Shown piece after piece: positions 32,799 to 39,807 of a stretch of DNA of 64,000 nt (within the stretch, counting starts at the first letter, position 1; every line of letters starts with the position of its first letter). The stretch covers positions 186,001 through 250,000 of the forward strand of contig NZ_SOAV01000001.1 of the NCBI RefSeq assembly GCF_004364245.1, given 5' to 3'. The position numbers were made by a program, and so were the translations under genes. Below the pieces are notes generated by a model, which worked only from the letters and a program-made list of their open reading frames with translations, was not told where the DNA came from and did no database searches. The DNA is from Streptomyces sp. BK208. Lineage in GTDB: Bacteria; Actinomycetota; Actinomycetes; Streptomycetales; Streptomycetaceae.

Positions 32799-33620
32799 CT
32801 ACCGGTGACGGTCCGCACCGGTGCCGAGCGGCTCGCGTATCAAGGTCAGCAGCAGCGCATGGGTCTCGGCGTCGGCCGCGGCCACCAGTCCCCGGCCCGC
32901 GGGACCGGCCGGGGCGCCGTCGACTCCGGTGACGACGCAGCCGGCCGCCCGGCACAACGCGATCCCGGCGGCGAAGTGCACGCTCTCGGCGAGGCCCGTG
33001 CCGTCGGTGACGTAGGCGGCGCGTTTCCCGGCCGCGACCCAGGCCAGTGCGAGCGTGGTGGACACGACCCGCGGCCGCAGGCTGCGCCCGAACCCGGGGT
33101 GGGCGAGCAGGTCCACCGCGCGGAAGGCGGGCGCGCCGGGGAAGGGCGGGTCCAGGTTCACGTCGACCAGACGGGTGGCCGCGGTGGGCACCAGGGGCGT
33201 GTCCCGTCCGTCGCGGCGCACCCGGGCCGTCTCGCCGTCGGTGAAGAAGACCTCGCCGCCGAACGGGTCGGCCACGGCCGCGGGGCCGTCGCGCAGCGCC
33301 ACGTTGACGGCCACCAGCGGGGTGCCGACGGCGTAGTTGAGCGTGCCGCACAGGGGGTCCACGAACCACTGGCGTGCCGCCCCGGCCGCTCCCTGCTGTC
33401 CGCCCTCCTCTCCGCGTATCGCGTCGCCGGGCCGGGCGGCGCGGACGACGTCGAGGATCGCCGCCTCGGCCGCCACGTCGGCGTCGGTGGCGAAGTCCCC
33501 GCCGCCCTTGTCGATGTGCGTCAGCCGCTGCCCGTACCGGGTCCGCACGATCTCCGCACCGGCCCGGGCGGCGGCGATCGCCACTTCCGTGTCGTCTCGG
33601 CTCGCAGGTGAATTCGTCAC
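32799..33620 (-). CDS. Inositol monophosphatase-family protein with altered metal motif
   Basis: The 273-residue protein has the IMPase fold pattern: RLTHIDKGGGDFATDADVAAE, GEEGG (Glu71/72) and WFVDPLCGTLNYAVG. In active phosphatases the last motif reads DPLDGTxN; here the second metal-binding Asp is Cys91. The later GxAA/GD-type motif (LCRAAGCVVTGVDG) is only partly kept. The protein may bind fewer metals, act on another substrate or not be a phosphatase. It is transcribed away from the LPMO gene and ends 135 bases from the ferritin-like gene. Confidence 0.8.
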   Translation of the reverse strand: MTNSPASRDDTEVAIAAARAGAEIVRTRYGQRLTHIDKGGGDFATDADVAAEAAILDVVRAARPGDAIRGEEGGQQGAAGAARQWFVDPLCGTLNYAVGTPLVAVNVALRDGPAAVADPFGGEVFFTDGETARVRRDGRDTPLVPTAATRLVDVNLDPPFPGAPAFRAVDLLAHPGFGRSLRPRVVSTTLALAWVAAGKRAAYVTDGTGLAESVHFAAGIALCRAAGCVVTGVDGAPAGPAGRGLVAAADAETHALLLTLIREPLGTGADRHR

Positions 33621-33691
33621 GACTGTGCAGGGTAGACGGCGGGCCCGACCGGCGACCCCACGACGGGTGCCGGTTCACGGCAACCCCACTC

Positions 33692-33732
33692 TTGACACGG
33701 TCACGTCGAGCGCTTGTATGGTCTAGTCCAAC
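33692..33732 (+). promoter_or_regulatory. Promoter with overlapping DasR-like site (dre) for the chitin genes
   Basis: TTGACA (33692-33697) and TATGGT (33717-33722) make a plausible -35/-10 pair with a long spacer. TATGGTCTAGTCCAAC (33717-33732) fits the DasR element ACTGGTCTAGACCAGT at its core (TGGTCTAG-CCA) and overlaps the -10. DasR, the GlcNAc-responsive GntR regulator, controls many Streptomyces chitinases. The rest of 33733-33914 is untranslated leader. Confidence 0.72.
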
Positions 33733-33914
33733 AGAACTCACCACTCCGTTTACGGAGTTGAGCCTTGCCCGGGTCCCACTCCCCCGCGAGGACGGTGAGT
33801 GCGCGTCACCTTCGCGCCTCCTGGCCCCACCCACGAGAGGCCGTACCCCGGCGTGCGCGGTCACCCCCACACAGGACCGTGTGCACCGGACGGCCGGATG
33901 TGAAGGAGTTCCCC

Positions 33915-34433
33915 ATGCACGCACGTCGGAAGACCGCTGCCCTGATCGGCGCGGTCCTCGCCCCGGTCGTCGCCGTGAGCCTGCCCGCCTCCTCGGCGAG
34001 CGCACACGGTTACATCTCCGACCCGCCCAGCCGCCAGGCCCAGTGCGCCGCGGGCACGGTGTCCTGCGGTGACATCACCTACGAGCCGCAGAGCGTCGAG
34101 GGCCCCAAGGGCCTGACCAGTTGCAGCGGCGGCAACAGCCGCTTCGCCGAGCTGGACGACGACAGCAAGGGCTGGCAGGTCACCCCGGTGCCGAAGAACA
34201 CGACGTTCTCGTGGCGGCTCACCGCCCAGCACGCCACCAGCACCTGGGAGTACTACGTCGGCGGTCAGCGGATCGCCCTGTTCGACGACGGCGGCGCGAA
34301 GCCGGGCGCGGTCGTGAACCACCAGGTCGACTTCGGTGGGCTCACCGGCCCGCAGAAGGTCCTCGCCGTGTGGAACGTCGCCGACACGGACAACGCGTTC
34401 TACGCGTGCATCGACGTCAACGTCGGCGGCTGA
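33915..34433 (+). CDS. AA10 lytic polysaccharide monooxygenase, chitin-active type
   Basis: The ATG at 33915 follows GAAGGAG. The 172 residues comprise a 30-residue signal peptide ending ASSASA, then a mature protein whose first residue is His31 (HGYISDPPSRQ), the essential N-terminal copper ligand. The second brace histidine is His106 in LTAQHATSTWEYY, and the C-terminus ends FYACIDVNVGG. It is a single-domain secreted enzyme without a binding module; it cuts crystalline chitin oxidatively using copper. A GH19 chitinase follows 104 bases later and shares the DasR-like promoter. Confidence 0.92.
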   Translation: MHARRKTAALIGAVLAPVVAVSLPASSASAHGYISDPPSRQAQCAAGTVSCGDITYEPQSVEGPKGLTSCSGGNSRFAELDDDSKGWQVTPVPKNTTFSWRLTAQHATSTWEYYVGGQRIALFDDGGAKPGAVVNHQVDFGGLTGPQKVLAVWNVADTDNAFYACIDVNVGG

Positions 34434-34537
34434 CGGGCCGGTCGGAGCGGGCCGGAGCGACCGCACGCCTCCGGGACGGCGGTCGCTCCCCCCTCCACCG
34501 TTCCCACCGCGTCCCCCCACGAGCAGGAGTCGATACC

Positions 34538-35272
34538 GTGCAGCACCGCAAACTCGCACTGCTGGCCGCCACCGGCGCCGCGGCCGTCCTGTGCAGCCTG
34601 ACCACGGCGCCGTCGGCGCTCGCCCAGAAGTCCGACGGCCGTACCGCCGCCGCGGAATTCGTGGTCAGCGAGAGCCAGTTCGACCAGATGTTCCCGAACC
34701 GGAACTCCTTCTACACCTACAGCGGTCTCACCGCCGCGCTCAGCGCCTACCCGGGGTTCTCGAACACCGGCAGCGACACGGTGAAGAAGCAGGAGGCCGC
34801 CGCCTTCCTGGCCAACGTCGGCCACGAGACGGGCGGACTGGTGTACGTCGTCGAGCAGAACACCGCCAACTACCCGCACTACTGCGACACCTCGCAGCCG
34901 TACGGCTGCCCGGCCGGCAACGACAAGTACTACGGGCGCGGGCCCGTCCAGCTGAGCTGGAACTTCAACTACAAGGCCGCCGGGGACGCCCTCGGCATCG
35001 ACCTGCTCGGCAACCCCGACCTGGTCCAGAACGACTCGGCCGTGGCCTGGAAGACCGGCCTGTGGTACTGGAACACCCAGTCCGGGCCCGGCAGCATGAC
35101 CCCGCACGACGCGATGGTCGACGGCGCCGGGTTCGGGGAGACCATCCGCGCCATCAACGGCAGCCTGGAGTGCGACGGGGGCAACCCGGGGCAGGTCCAG
35201 AGCCGCATCGACAACTACGAGCGCTTCACCCAGGTCCTCGGCGTCGAACCCGGGGGCAATCTCAGCTGCTAG
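34538..35272 (+). CDS. Secreted GH19 chitinase (catalytic domain only)
   Basis: The GTG at 34538 follows GCAGGAG. The 244 residues have a signal peptide ending near PSALA, then a bacterial GH19 catalytic domain: FVVSESQFDQMFPNRNSFYTYSGL, the acid Glu97 in NVGHETGG with Glu106 after it, CDTSQPYGCPAGNDKYYGRGPVQLSWNFNY and NGSLECDGG with the conserved Cys residues. It lacks the chitin-binding module of ChiC/ChiF, resembling ChiG. It hydrolyses beta-1,4 GlcNAc chains outside the cell. The end overlaps the convergent monooxygenase gene by 11 bases. Confidence 0.92.
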   Translation: MQHRKLALLAATGAAAVLCSLTTAPSALAQKSDGRTAAAEFVVSESQFDQMFPNRNSFYTYSGLTAALSAYPGFSNTGSDTVKKQEAAAFLANVGHETGGLVYVVEQNTANYPHYCDTSQPYGCPAGNDKYYGRGPVQLSWNFNYKAAGDALGIDLLGNPDLVQNDSAVAWKTGLWYWNTQSGPGSMTPHDAMVDGAGFGETIRAINGSLECDGGNPGQVQSRIDNYERFTQVLGVEPGGNLSC

Positions 35273-36491
35273 TGACCGGCGCCCGGCCGTCCGCCCCCTC
35301 GTCGCCACCCGAACGCCCGGCCGCGAGGGGGCCGTCGGCCGGTCCGGAGCCCGGTTCGCCGAACCGGGCGAGTTCGTCGGCGTCCGGCTCCTCCAGGAGG
35401 AACCCGGCGCCGCCCTCCAGCATCCGCGCGACCTCCGCCGAGCGCGGGAGCATGGTCTTCTCGTAGGTGCGCACGGCGTCGTCGACGGTGGCCGAGCCGG
35501 CCAGAGCGAGCGCGAGTTCCGCGGCGTCCAGCATGGCGAGGTTGACGCCGACCCCGAGCGGGGGCATCAGGTGCGCGGCGTCCCCGAGGAGAGTCACCCC
35601 GGGCGTGTGCTCCCAGGTGTGCGGGACCGGCAGGGCGAAGAGCGGACGGTCGACATAGGCGCCGTCGTTCTCGGTGATCATCCGCAGGAGCCGCGGCGAC
35701 CAGCCCGCGTACTCGGCGAGGAGCCGTGCGCGGATGCCGTCGGTGTCCTGCGGACGCAGCCCGCTCGCCGCCATCCAGTCGAGCGGCACCCGCCGCATGA
35801 GGTAGACGCGCATGTGACCGCCGCTGTTGCGCTGCGCGAACAGGCCGCGCTCCCCGTCGGCCACGTGGGCGCTGCCGCGCCCGACCAGCGCGGAAAGCTC
35901 CGGGTGCGCGGTCTCCACGGCGTCGAACCGGGCCTCGAGGAAGCCGACCCCCGTGTAGCGCGGCTCGGCGTCGGACACCGCCGGGCGGACGCGGGAGAAG
36001 GCGCCGTCCGCCCCGACCACGAGGTCCGTCTCCACGGTGCTCCCGTCGGTGAACGTCAGGGTCCGTGGCCCGTCGGCGGTCCCTCCCACCGACTCAAGCG
36101 CGCGCCCCCATCGCACCGTCCCGGGATCGAGCGAGCGCAGCAGGAGGTCCCGCAGCTGGCCGCGGTCGATCTCCGGGCGGGCCGTGTCGCCCTCGGCCGG
36201 AAGACGGTGTCCGCGGAGCCGCCCCGCGGTGTCGATGCGGCGCTCCTCCTGGCTCTCGAACCTGGCGAGCGTGAAGAACTCCTCCAGCAGGCCCGCTTCC
36301 CGGAGGGCACGCTGACCGTCCTCCTCGTGCAGGTCGAGCGAGCCCCCCTGGTTGCGGGAGTCGGCGTCCGGGTCGCGGTCGTACACCGTCACCGCGATGC
36401 CGTGCTGCCGCAGGACACGTGCGCAGGTGAGGCCTCCCGGGCCCGCCCCGATGATGCTGATCCGCGCCTTCGCGGGGGTCGGAGAGTGCAT
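35262..36491 (-). CDS. FAD-dependent monooxygenase, TetX-like
   Basis: The 409-residue protein has the GxGxxG FAD fold (ISIIGAGPGGLTCARVLRQHG, near 11-32), RNQGGSLDLHEEDGQRALREAGL as in TetX, the DG motif (VVGADGAFSRVRP) and the second FAD motif GVTLLGDAAHLMPPLGVGVNLAMLDAAELA. Such class A flavin monooxygenases hydroxylate aromatic compounds; TetX inactivates tetracyclines, but many relatives have other substrates. A divergent TetR gene and a long dyad lie at its start, so inducible control is likely. The tail after residue 380 is Gly/Pro/Asp rich. Confidence 0.87.
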   Translation of the reverse strand: MHSPTPAKARISIIGAGPGGLTCARVLRQHGIAVTVYDRDPDADSRNQGGSLDLHEEDGQRALREAGLLEEFFTLARFESQEERRIDTAGRLRGHRLPAEGDTARPEIDRGQLRDLLLRSLDPGTVRWGRALESVGGTADGPRTLTFTDGSTVETDLVVGADGAFSRVRPAVSDAEPRYTGVGFLEARFDAVETAHPELSALVGRGSAHVADGERGLFAQRNSGGHMRVYLMRRVPLDWMAASGLRPQDTDGIRARLLAEYAGWSPRLLRMITENDGAYVDRPLFALPVPHTWEHTPGVTLLGDAAHLMPPLGVGVNLAMLDAAELALALAGSATVDDAVRTYEKTMLPRSAEVARMLEGGAGFLLEEPDADELARFGEPGSGPADGPLAAGRSGGDEGADGRAPVTSS

Positions 36492-36539
36492 GGCGTCTTC
36501 CTTCCGTCGGCGGTTCTTCCGCCACCACCAAAGCAGAAG

Positions 36540-36576
36540 TGAGTGAGAAACTGCAACTGTTCCAGTTTCTTACTCA
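36540..36576. promoter_or_regulatory. 14-bp inverted repeat, operator between the TetX-like gene and tetR
   Basis: TGAGTGAGAAACTG (36540-36553) faces CAGTTTCTTACTCA (36563-36576) with a nine-base spacer and a single mismatch. It is AT-rich against its surroundings and lies 49 bases before the monooxygenase start and 60 before tetR, positioned for control of both. Confidence 0.78.
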
Positions 36577-36636
36577 TGCCATTTCACTACTCGCATCGAT
36601 TCCTGTGTGACTCCAGGCATGCGGTAGAGTGGCGCC

Positions 36637-37269
36637 ATGTCCGACTCACCGACCCCGGGCCGCCGCGAGCGCAAGAAGGCCGCGACCCGGCAGGCCATCG
36701 CCGACGCGGCTCTGGAGCTCTTCCTGGAGCACGGCTTCGACCGGGTGAGCGTCCGCGACGTCGCCGAGAGGGCCGACGTGTCGACGACGACCCTCTTCGC
36801 GCACTTCCCGAGCAAGGAGTCCCTGGTCTTCGACCGTGAAGCGGACATCGACGCCGCGCTGGCCGCCGCCGTCCGCGAGCGGCCCGGCGGTCAGGGGGTG
36901 GTCGAGGCGCTCCGGACCCACGCCCTGGAAGCCTGGCTGCCGATCATGACCGATCCGCGGCGGGAGCGGTTCACGGCGCTGGTCGACGGCACGCCGGCAC
37001 TCCGCGAGTACGGGGAGCGCATGTGGATGCGGCACGCCGGCACGCTGGGTGCCGTGATCGCGGAGGAACTCGGGCGAGAGCCGGACGACCTGGCGTGCGC
37101 GGCACTGGCCCGCTTCGTCCTGGAGGTGCCGGCCCTCACCGCGGGACGGCGCGACCCGCGGGCGACCGTGGAGACGGTCTTCGATCTGCTGCTGAACGGC
37201 TGGCGGTCACAGACCGGCCCGGCGGCCGACGCGGGCGGCGACGACCACGCCCGCTCCGCCGGGCGCTGA
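36637..37269 (+). CDS. TetR-family transcriptional regulator
   Basis: The 210-residue protein has a textbook TetR helix-turn-helix (RQAIADAALELFLEHGFDRVSVRDVAERADVSTTTLFAHFPSKESLV, residues about 19-63) and an all-helical ligand domain. It is divergent from the TetX-like gene, with a 37-base dyad between, so it most likely represses that gene and itself until a substrate-like ligand binds. The last 20 residues are Ala/Gly/Asp rich and probably disordered. Confidence 0.9.
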   Translation: MSDSPTPGRRERKKAATRQAIADAALELFLEHGFDRVSVRDVAERADVSTTTLFAHFPSKESLVFDREADIDAALAAAVRERPGGQGVVEALRTHALEAWLPIMTDPRRERFTALVDGTPALREYGERMWMRHAGTLGAVIAEELGREPDDLACAALARFVLEVPALTAGRRDPRATVETVFDLLLNGWRSQTGPAADAGGDDHARSAGR

Positions 37270-37277
37270 CCCCTCGC

Positions 37278-37991
37278 TCAACCCCGCGAGCGCGTCCGCC
37301 ACAGATCCCGGAGCAGCGCGATCTCGGCCATGTGGTGGATGAATTCGAGGTTGCCTCCCGCCACGACGACGATGTAGGGGTCGTCGGGATCCGAACCGTA
37401 CGGGTACTGGGAGAAGCCGACGGTGTCCAGTTGCTCGTCGGTGACGGACGCGACGTCCTCGCGCCAGCGGTCGATCAGCGTCCAGAACCGTTCGAGCGCC
37501 AGGTCGGCGGAGGGGGTGAAGTCGACGAGCAGATGCGGGTCCTGCCGCCGTGCACCGAAGGTCCACTCCCAATGCCCCGCGAAACAGGAGTGCAGGTGCG
37601 CCAGCCGCCAGGCGATGGTGGTGATCGGCGCCTCGTCGGGCTCGGGCGTGCCCGTGTGGGCGAGGACCTCCTCGACCCGCGCGACGGTCACACTCCAGTC
37701 GTCGGCGATCTTCGCGACCGGCATGCCGCCGGCGGCCTGCCGGGCCACCTCGGCGTACTCGCTCGCGGGTATGTCTGGAGCCCCCTTGTCGAGCACCCAC
37801 TCGCCGGGTCCGTACGCCCTGGGCGTCACCGCCTCACCCCGGCGCCGGATCGACCAGCACCCGGCCGCCGGCTCCCACAGGTACTCCTCGTCCCCGAGTC
37901 CCGCCAGCCGCACCTGGGCCATCTCCCTGGCCTGGTCGAACTGGTCGAGCAGCAAGCCGAGTCGGTCCGTCCGCGAACCCTCGGTCTCCAT
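37278..37991 (-). CDS. DinB-superfamily (four-helix metal-binding) protein
   Basis: The ATG at 37991 is preceded by a GGGAG site and gives 237 residues. DinB-like features are the first helix LLLDQFDQAREMAQVRLAGLGDEEYLWEPAAGCWSIRR, the central TTIAWRLAHLHSCFAGHWEWTFG, and NLEFIHHMAEIALLRDLW at the end; the His residues of the second and third blocks are placed like the usual three-His metal site. Family members include thiol transferases and proteins of unknown role. The gene ends only 8 bases from the convergent tetR stop. Confidence 0.82.
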   Translation of the reverse strand: METEGSRTDRLGLLLDQFDQAREMAQVRLAGLGDEEYLWEPAAGCWSIRRRGEAVTPRAYGPGEWVLDKGAPDIPASEYAEVARQAAGGMPVAKIADDWSVTVARVEEVLAHTGTPEPDEAPITTIAWRLAHLHSCFAGHWEWTFGARRQDPHLLVDFTPSADLALERFWTLIDRWREDVASVTDEQLDTVGFSQYPYGSDPDDPYIVVVAGGNLEFIHHMAEIALLRDLWRTRSRG

Positions 37992-38098
37992 GCCCGGCTC
38001 CCTCCACGGTGCGCTTCGCGCCGCCCACCCGGGCGCCGCGGCGGAGCATAGCGACACGCGTCCCGCACACGCGACCGATTTCCCACCGCGGCCGGTGC

Positions 38099-38311
38099 TC
38101 AGGAGTCGACGGACTCCGCCAGCGAACGGGGGCGCAGGTCCGTCCAGTTGGCCTCCACGTACGCCAGACAGGCGTCCCGGGTGTTCTCCTCGAAGGCCAC
38201 GGTCCATCCGCCGGGCACCTGCGCGAAGGACGGCCACAGCGAGTGCTGCCCCTCGTGGTTCACGAGGACGAGGAAACGGCCGTCGGCGTCGTCGAACGGG
38301 TTGGTGCTCAT
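38099..38311 (-). CDS. cchK: MbtH-like protein of the coelichelin cluster
   Basis: This 70-residue protein shows the MbtH signature: [33 protein letters not shown] and [17 protein letters not shown], with the conserved Trp residues. MbtH-like proteins bind NRPS adenylation domains and are often needed for their solubility or activity; here the partner should be CchH. Its promoter faces cchJ across 88 bases holding a perfect double iron box. It is the leftmost gene of the cluster. Confidence 0.94.
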   Translation of the reverse strand: MSTNPFDDADGRFLVLVNHEGQHSLWPSFAQVPGGWTVAFEENTRDACLAYVEANWTDLRPRSLAESVDS

Positions 38312-38331
38312 GCCCGATGCCTCCCGGAGGA

Positions 38332-38369
38332 TTAGGTTAGGCTCGCCTAATTACTGGCGAGCCTAACCT
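38332..38369. promoter_or_regulatory. Back-to-back iron boxes between cchK and cchJ
   Basis: TTAGGTTAGGCTCGCCTAA (38332-38350) differs at one place from the DmdR1/IdeR consensus. With the following sequence it forms a perfect inverted repeat: AGGTTAGGCTCGCC (38334-38347), eight bases, then GGCGAGCCTAACCT (38356-38369). One box per divergent promoter is the simplest reading. Confidence 0.9.
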
Positions 38370-38399
38370 TCTGCTGTTCCGCTCCACAAGGAGACGCGC

Positions 38400-39512
38400 A
38401 TGGAGTTGACAGGCCACGAGCCCTTCGCCGCGTTCGGGCTGTCCGGCGCTCCCGGCACGGAAGCCTTCTGGGCCGAGGCGCGCTCGCCCTTGTCGGTGCC
38501 GGACGGCGACGGCTGGAGGACCCTGTTCCTGCGTCGCGGCGGCGACGCTGCGGCCATCGGCTTCGAAAGCTGGTCGGACCCGGTGCCGCTGCGCCGGTGG
38601 GGCGCCACCGACTGCTGGTACGCGACGGTGCGCATGCCCGCGCGCCTGCGTGTGACGTACCAGTTCCTGGTGGGCGACGCGGCGTACGCGGACCCGTGCA
38701 ACCCGGACGGCGCGGGCGGCGACAGGTCCGTCGCGTCGACCCCCGACGCACCGCCCCAGCCGCACTGGCCCCCGGTCGGCGCGGACGACGTCCTGCCCCT
38801 GCCCCGGACCCGGCTGCGCTGGACGAGCGAACGGCTCGGGGGCCGGCGCACCGTCCGGGTCCACGCGGCCGGCGGGGGCGGACCCGTGGTGCTGCTGCTG
38901 GACGGGGACGACTGGCTGTATCTGCATCCGGCCACCGTCGCGTTCGACTCGGCCGTCGCGAGCGGTGACATGCCCCCGGTCACCCTGGTGTTCCTGCCCG
39001 CCAAGGACCGCGCGGCCGAGTTCGGCTGCCGGCCCGCCCTGTGGGAGGCGGTGCGGGACGAGCTGCTGCCCCTCGTGGCGGGGAGCGGTGTGCCTGCCGA
39101 CCCGGCCGGGCTCGTGGTGGCGGGACAGAGCCTGGGCGGGCTGAGCGCGCTGTACGCCGCCGTGGAGTTCCCCGGCCTGGTGACGCGGGTGGCCTGCCAG
39201 TCGCCGTCGTTGTGGTGGACACCGGGGGCCGCGGATCCGGCGGACCCGCTGGGCGGTCCGGCCGGCGGCGCCCTCGCGGACCGCCTGCGCGGGCGTCCCG
39301 ACCTGTCCGGGCTGCGGGTCGCCTTCGACGTGGGCGAGCACGAGACGCGGATGCTGCCGCACTGCGCCCTTGTGGAGGAACTCACCGAGCGGGCCGGGGC
39401 GACCGTGCGGGTCTCCCGGTCGGCGTCGGGCCACGACCGGGCGGGCTGGCGGCACGCCCTCCTGCGGGACGTGGCCTGGACGCTGGGCCGGGACGTCCCG
39501 GGACACGCGTGA
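38400..39512 (+). CDS. cchJ: Siderophore esterase of the Fes/IroD type
   Basis: The ATG at 38400 follows AAGGAG. The 370 residues have the enterochelin-esterase N-terminal beta domain (about 20-125, including TFQ-like VTYQFLVGDAAYADPCNPDG) and a C-terminal alpha/beta hydrolase domain with PVVLLLDGDDWL, nucleophile elbow VAGQSLGGLSALYAA and a late His in SASGHDRAGWRHAL. No signal peptide is seen. In the coelichelin pathway CchJ is proposed to release the peptide from CchH, which lacks a thioesterase; an iron-release role is the alternative. A strong hairpin follows the stop. Confidence 0.92.
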   Translation: MELTGHEPFAAFGLSGAPGTEAFWAEARSPLSVPDGDGWRTLFLRRGGDAAAIGFESWSDPVPLRRWGATDCWYATVRMPARLRVTYQFLVGDAAYADPCNPDGAGGDRSVASTPDAPPQPHWPPVGADDVLPLPRTRLRWTSERLGGRRTVRVHAAGGGGPVVLLLDGDDWLYLHPATVAFDSAVASGDMPPVTLVFLPAKDRAAEFGCRPALWEAVRDELLPLVAGSGVPADPAGLVVAGQSLGGLSALYAAVEFPGLVTRVACQSPSLWWTPGAADPADPLGGPAGGALADRLRGRPDLSGLRVAFDVGEHETRMLPHCALVEELTERAGATVRVSRSASGHDRAGWRHALLRDVAWTLGRDVPGHA

Positions 39513-39541
39513 GGGTGGGCGGCACGCTGCCGCCCACCCTC
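39511..39541. terminator. Hairpin terminator after cchJ
   Basis: GAGGGTGGGCGGCA and TGCCGCCCACCCTC form a perfect 14-bp stem with a three-base loop, starting within the cchJ stop codon. There is no T-tract, as is usual in Streptomyces. It can also serve the convergent small gene ending at 39557. Confidence 0.8.
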
Positions 39542-39556
39542 AGCACCGGGACGTCC

Positions 39557-39634
39557 TCAGCTCTGCGGACGCTTACCGTGGTTGGCGCCGTTCTTGCGGC
39601 GGGCCTTCTTCTTGCGACGTCGTTTCGAGGACAT
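39557..39634 (-). CDS. 25-residue basic protein resembling actinobacterial ribosomal protein bL37
   Basis: An ATG at 39634 with an ideal GGAGG site (spacing six) opens MSSKRRRKKKARRKNGANHG and then KRPQS. The length, the Lys/Arg-rich body and the NHGKRP end match the tiny large-subunit protein bL37 seen in mycobacterial ribosomes. It lies between cchJ and cchI but has no iron box of its own, and may simply be a housekeeping gene or paralogue enclosed by the cluster. It would be missed by most gene finders. Confidence 0.78.
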   Translation of the reverse strand: MSSKRRRKKKARRKNGANHGKRPQS

Positions 39635-39751
39635 CGATACCTCCCTGGTGCTCGTATTTCCACGCTTTGCACCGGATTGTCGCCACCGGTGATCACAGTG
39701 CCCCTTTCCTGGCGAGGCCCGGGGCAAACCTCCGGCACGGCGGCACCTCAT

Positions 39752-39807
39752 CTGGTCACCGGGTCACCTGGTCACCTGGTCACCTGGTCACCTGGTCACC
39801 TGGTCAC
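39752..39807. repeat. Seven tandem copies of CTGGTCAC across the cchI stop codon
   Basis: Seven 8-base units run from 39752 to 39807; only the second differs (CGGGTCAC). The cchI stop (39796-39798, read leftward) lies inside the array, so the last codons of cchI are repeat sequence. Slippage here would change the array beyond the stop without altering most of the protein. Confidence 0.9.

Noticed and set aside
39752..39807. Phase-variable coding switch in cchI
   Set aside because: The stop codon is reached within the first two units read from cchI, so a change in copy number would leave the protein essentially the same.
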